Shown here piece after piece: positions 60,843 through 64,000 of a DNA stretch of 64,000 bases. The translations under genes and the position numbers were made by a program. The stretch covers positions 1-64,000 of the forward strand of contig JANMYM010000052.1 in NCBI GenBank assembly GCA_031382085.1, read 5' to 3'. The stretch's first letter is position 1. The number at the start of each line of letters is the position of its first letter. The notes below the pieces were generated by a model. It ran no database searches, was not told where the DNA came from, and was given only the letters and a program-made list of their open reading frames with translations. The DNA comes from UBA964 sp031382085 (GTDB taxonomy: Bacteria > Pseudomonadota > Gammaproteobacteria > Steroidobacterales > Steroidobacteraceae).

Positions 60843-61493
60843 TCATGGCGGCGCGAGCTCCAGCGATTGCAGAATGTCGGTGCGCGCACGTGCGGCGCTG
60901 ATCTTCTGGCCGAGTACCGCGGGGTCTGCTGCTGCCAGTTCGACCCGATACACCCCGGCCGGGCCCGGGCCATCAACGATGCGCGCGCCGAGGCTGCCGA
61001 GCAGCTCGCGAATCTGCGCTTCCTGCGCCTGCGGCCTGAAGACCAGGCTGAGCCGCGATGGCTGCGCCGACAGCCCGCGCGTCGTGACCCCCGAAATGGG
61101 TTGCACGACTTGCGAACTGTTCCGCAGCAACAAGCCTCCCTGAATTACCACCAACACTAACGCAGCCGCCGGTGCCCAACGCGGCACCACCGGGGCGCGC
61201 AGCCAGTCTGCAAGCTGCGCCATGAAGCCCGGCTTGTCAGGCGCCGCCGACCGGATGCGCGCCATGACCTGCAATTGTGCCGCGGGCGAGGGACCCGGTT
61301 CGGCTGCCAGCGCTGCGTGCACGTCGGTGCGTAATTGCGTGACCGAATCCTGCTCTGCGCGGCACCGCGCGCAGCCCGCAAGGTGCGCCTCGACAGCGCT
61401 GCGTTCGCTCTCTGTTAGCAAACCGGCCGCGTACCAGGGCAGCGCCGCCGCCTCGGCATGCGTGTCCGGCGGCAGGTGCTCGCGCGTTGTCAT
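60843..61493 (-). CDS. Anti-sigma factor with zinc-finger N-terminus
   Basis: 216 residues. The N-terminal zf-HC2-like motif HLAGCARC is near 37-44, a single transmembrane helix spans about 104-123, and a periplasmic domain follows (VYRVELAAADPAVL near 185). It overlaps the ECF gene by ATGA and sits 34 bp before the caspase gene, so it may couple envelope signals to caspase expression (inference). Confidence 0.85.
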   Translation of the reverse strand: MTTREHLPPDTHAEAAALPWYAAGLLTESERSAVEAHLAGCARCRAEQDSVTQLRTDVHAALAAEPGPSPAAQLQVMARIRSAAPDKPGFMAQLADWLRAPVVPRWAPAAALVLVVIQGGLLLRNSSQVVQPISGVTTRGLSAQPSRLSLVFRPQAQEAQIRELLGSLGARIVDGPGPAGVYRVELAAADPAVLGQKISAARARTDILQSLELAPP

Positions 61494-62080
61494 ATCGCGG
61501 GCTCCAGGTCGCTGCCCACGAGCACTCGGCGCAACTGTTGCTTGGCGTAAAACACCCGCGTCTTGACGGTGTTGTCCGGAATCTCTAACAAAATCGCAAT
61601 TTCCTCATAGGGTAATTCTTCGAAAAACGCCAGTCGCAGGATTTCCTGGTGATCCTGCGTCAGTCGGGACAGGGCGCGGCGCATGGCGGCCGACCTGAAC
61701 TGGTGGTCGGCGGCATCCGCCAGGCCCTCGGCCTCGTCCGCCAGTTCCGCAGTATCATCCAGCGGTACTGTGCCGCCTGACCGGACCGCCGACCGCACCG
61801 CATCGAGCGCCTTGTGGCGGGCGATGCCCAGGATCCAGGTCGACACCCGCGACGAGCGGCTGAACCCCCTGGCGCCATGCCATACCGCCAGCATGGTATC
61901 GATGACAACCTCCTCGGCCAGCGCCGGCTGCCGTAAAAACGTGCGTACGTAGTTGTAGACCCGGCGTTCATAGCGTTCATAAAGCCGCTCAAACGCCGCC
62001 GTCCCGCCCGACGCCGTGGTCGCAATCAAGTCGAGGTCCGACACGAGTTGTGGGTCAGGTGCAGTCACAGCGAGGTTCAA
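61490..62080 (-). CDS. ECF sigma factor
   Basis: 196 residues with region 2 (FLRQPALAEEVVIDTMLAVW about 52-71) and region 4 (EELPYEEIAILLEIPDNTVK about 153-172). First gene of the caspase operon. Its start faces the divergent DUF4384-like gene across 129 bp, so it may drive both (inference). Confidence 0.93.
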   Translation of the reverse strand: MNLAVTAPDPQLVSDLDLIATTASGGTAAFERLYERYERRVYNYVRTFLRQPALAEEVVIDTMLAVWHGARGFSRSSRVSTWILGIARHKALDAVRSAVRSGGTVPLDDTAELADEAEGLADAADHQFRSAAMRRALSRLTQDHQEILRLAFFEELPYEEIAILLEIPDNTVKTRVFYAKQQLRRVLVGSDLEPAI

Positions 62081-62209
62081 AGAGTCTGCGGGAATTACGT
62101 TTGACGGGGTGCGTAGCGGGCTCTACAGTGGTTTGAACGATTTTTCCTGTCCGTCCGACATACCGGTGACAGCATACTGCGGCAATTGATACGCCACGAG
62201 GAAATCACC

Positions 62210-63454
62210 ATGCGATTCCGTACCTCTACCTCTAACAAACTCACGCAACGCGCCGGGGCCCTGGTGGCCGCGGTCATCCTGGCATCCGCTGCCCAGGCCC
62301 AGGTGCCGCAGCAAGGCTATCCTCAGGCGCAGGCGCCGATGCCGCAGCAACAAGTCACCCAAGGCGCACCGAAAGCGCACCCGATCCGCGATCTGTTCGC
62401 GGGCACCCTGGCCATGGTTCTGCAGACTGCGACCAGCGGGTTGGCGGGAGCTGTCAATGGACGAATCATGGACTGGTTCGCTCGCAAGGGCGGCTCGCAA
62501 GCACAGGGTTACCAATCCCAGGGGTTTCAGTCTCCGGGAATCAACGCGCCACCGCCTGCTGCGGCCGCGTATCCGAGCCCCGCCTATTCGCCGCCGCCCG
62601 CAACCTATCCGTCACAGCCGGCCGGCGCCTATCCGGCGAGCCCTGATCCGGCGGCCGCCAGTGCATACCCGCCAGCCGCCAACGCCTATCCTCCGGCGGC
62701 CGGCGCCTATCCGCCCGCCGCGGGTGCGTATCCGCAGTCAGCCACCGACCCTAACACGGCGAATCCGTATGGCGGCTCCGCCCCGCAGGTTGCTGCGCCG
62801 CAGGTTTATGACGCGCACACCGGCCAGCCTGTTAGCAATACTGCTAACAACCCATACACAGCTGCGCCGGCAGCCGGCGACAATGGCGTGTTCGCCGGCA
62901 TCGCCTACGAGGTTCATGCCATCGGCGCCGATGGCAGTGCAACTCCGGTCAATTCGGCAACCTACGAATTTAGGACCGGCGACAAGTTCAAGGTGTTTTA
63001 CCGGCCGTCGCTGCCGGGGCGCATGGAGATTTACAACATCAATGCGTCAGGCCAGCAGACCCTTATCGATTCCAGCAATATGGCCGCAGGGCAGTTGTCG
63101 GAGCTCGGTCCGTATCAGTTCGCCAATCAGACCGGCGATGAATCCCTGCGCCTCGTGTTGTCCCCCTGTTCGAATGCGCAGTTGTTAGCTACGACGCGGG
63201 ACATCGTGCGCGCCGATGCCCCGCCGCCGGCGCCGGGTACGGCTGCGGCGCCAACGGGTAGTGGCGTGCAGCTGTCTACCTGCGGAGGGCCGACTACGCG
63301 TGGGATAAATCGCAAAAAAGTGCGTACCCGGGATATCCAGAAAGTCGCGGTCGACGGCACCACCAGCTTTGCGCTCGATCCGGTGTCGCGACAGGAACAA
63401 GCGACCGGGCAGGTGGAGACGCGTGAGGTGACCATCATTTTCCGTCATCGTTAG
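62210..63454 (+). CDS. Exported Pro/Ala/Tyr-repeat protein with DUF4384-like domain
   Basis: 414 residues from ATG 62210, with a GAGGAAA site. Signal peptide about 1-31. A repetitive stretch (about 95-190) of AYPPAA/GAYPxA units follows, then a beta-domain (VFAGIAYEVHAIGADGSATP near 226; FKVFYRPSLPGRMEIYNINA near 259) resembling DUF4384, the same domain that ends the caspase protein. Divergent from the ECF gene. It may act with the caspase at the envelope (inference). Confidence 0.75.
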   Translation: MRFRTSTSNKLTQRAGALVAAVILASAAQAQVPQQGYPQAQAPMPQQQVTQGAPKAHPIRDLFAGTLAMVLQTATSGLAGAVNGRIMDWFARKGGSQAQGYQSQGFQSPGINAPPPAAAAYPSPAYSPPPATYPSQPAGAYPASPDPAAASAYPPAANAYPPAAGAYPPAAGAYPQSATDPNTANPYGGSAPQVAAPQVYDAHTGQPVSNTANNPYTAAPAAGDNGVFAGIAYEVHAIGADGSATPVNSATYEFRTGDKFKVFYRPSLPGRMEIYNINASGQQTLIDSSNMAAGQLSELGPYQFANQTGDESLRLVLSPCSNAQLLATTRDIVRADAPPPAPGTAAAPTGSGVQLSTCGGPTTRGINRKKVRTRDIQKVAVDGTTSFALDPVSRQEQATGQVETREVTIIFRHR

Positions 63455-63485
63455 CCAGAGTAATCTTGGCTAACAGGCGAATGTA

Positions 63486-64000
63486 GTGAGCGGGCGGCGC
63501 AAGCAGCGACGCGCACTGGCAATCGTCAATACGGTTCTCGCTGCGCTGCTGTCTGGCGCCGCCGTAGCTGCGCCGGCCAAAGACAATGAACTGGCGGCAT
63601 GGGACGCCAAATGGACTCAGATCCAGTCGGACACGGACCGCACTGACTGGATCGATCATTTTCGCGTCTGCGCGATCAAATTCCGCTATCGCAATTACGA
63701 TCAGCTGTTGCGCTGCCTGGAACTGTTCGAAGCGAAGATCGCCAAAGACGGCATCAAAGTTAAGCACGGAAACGCCGGCATGTTGCGCAAGGCGGCTCCG
63801 GTGCTGACCGGCTGGATGCGCGCCGCCGCTTACACGGAACTCGGCGAACCCGAGCAGGCACTGCGCTGGGCGGAATCCGCCTGGGCCGCCTTGCCCGAGG
63901 ATTTTCGCCAGACCAAACAGTCGTGGATGGGTGGCCAGGTGCAGGACGAATTCTCCGGCGTCGCGTTGGCCATCGGCGGTTACAGCATGCGCGATGACGA
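63486..64000 (+). CDS. Exported helical protein, truncated by window end
   Basis: Opens at GTG 63486 with no stop before the window edge (171 codons). A signal peptide spans about 1-29 (AAVAAP). The visible mature part is alpha-helical with two Cys (VCAIKFRYRN and LLRCLELF) and a TPR-like unit (MRAAAYTELGEPEQALRWAE near 112). It follows the DUF4384-like gene by 31 bp. CHAT or TPR proteins often accompany caspase loci, but the C-terminus is not available. Confidence 0.7.
   Translation, partial: MSGRRKQRRALAIVNTVLAALLSGAAVAAPAKDNELAAWDAKWTQIQSDTDRTDWIDHFRVCAIKFRYRNYDQLLRCLELFEAKIAKDGIKVKHGNAGMLRKAAPVLTGWMRAAAYTELGEPEQALRWAESAWAALPEDFRQTKQSWMGGQVQDEFSGVALAIGGYSMRDD

Noticed and set aside
42555..64000. 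Prophage or integrative element
   Set aside because: No integrase, transposase, terminase or capsid genes and no second tRNA-end repeat that I could find; only the tRNA border and accessory content hint at an island.

Overview
The window reads as a chromosomal segment of a GC-rich gammaproteobacterium. Housekeeping pairings point that way: ftsY-ftsE-ftsX-rpoH, rsmD-coaD, mutM beside rpmB-rpmG, radC/coaBC-dut, pyrE/xth and mutY-yggX. A Steroidobacteraceae/Nevskiales/Xanthomonadales-like affiliation is my inference from overall gene style; there is no rRNA to fix it. Two tRNA genes are present, tRNA-Gly(CCC) and tRNA-Phe(GAA). I found no insertion sequence, prophage or CRISPR array.

Layout. 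0-3.9 kb: minus-strand operon (Mpo1-like protein, ThDP enzyme, MFS permease, start of an unknown gene). 4.2-6.5 kb: small His/Cys protein plus a ZnuD-type TonB receptor. 6.5-10.1 kb: rpoH, ftsX, ftsE, ftsY, with a perfect CIRCE element before rpoH. 10.2-12.3 kb: surface lipase-type lipoprotein. 12.4-25.6 kb: mostly core genes (rsmD, coaD, alkA-like, mutM, rpmG, rpmB, radC, coaBC, dut, pyrE, xth, ampG, Rieske, marC, trmB). 25.5-28.8 kb: secreted Ig/PKD-repeat metalloprotease and partner. 29-36.4 kb: PadR/PspC locus, AMP nucleosidase, amidohydrolase, flavoprotein monooxygenase, phytase-like esterase, membrane protein and an NNMT/TEMT-type methyltransferase. 37-42.6 kb: NarL-type regulator, ECF sigma/anti-sigma/DUF4097 operon, AsmA-like, mutY, yggX, tRNA-Phe.

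From 42.5 kb to the end the character changes to accessory DNA full of exported proteins. A decayed PotF-like gene lies next to tRNA-Phe. Then come two convergent, paralogous cassettes. The left one (plus strand) is a ~617-aa novel secreted protein, a secreted Hcp-like protein, a beta-helix protein and a WD40-caspase protein. The right one (minus strand, outside to inside) is the paralogous ~627-aa secreted protein, a second secreted Hcp-like protein, a coiled-coil/VgrG-PAAR-like spike protein and a fibronectin-like protein. All or nearly all carry Sec signal peptides, unlike canonical type VI secretion components, and no sheath, baseplate or ClpV gene is visible. This is the best candidate for an undescribed system.

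Beyond it are an unknown secreted protein, a degenerate astacin-like protease whose first zinc ligand is Arg, a SET-domain methyltransferase coupled to a two-repeat secreted protein, a Cys-repeat secreted protein built on an 84-bp tandem repeat, and a second caspase gene downstream of its own ECF sigma and anti-sigma genes. A DUF4384-like Pro-rich protein and a truncated Cys-containing exported protein are divergent from that operon.

A genome-style signal spans the whole window: the pentamer GTTAG/CTAAC, usually followed or preceded by G or C, occurs over 100 times by eye, in all reading frames and both orientations.
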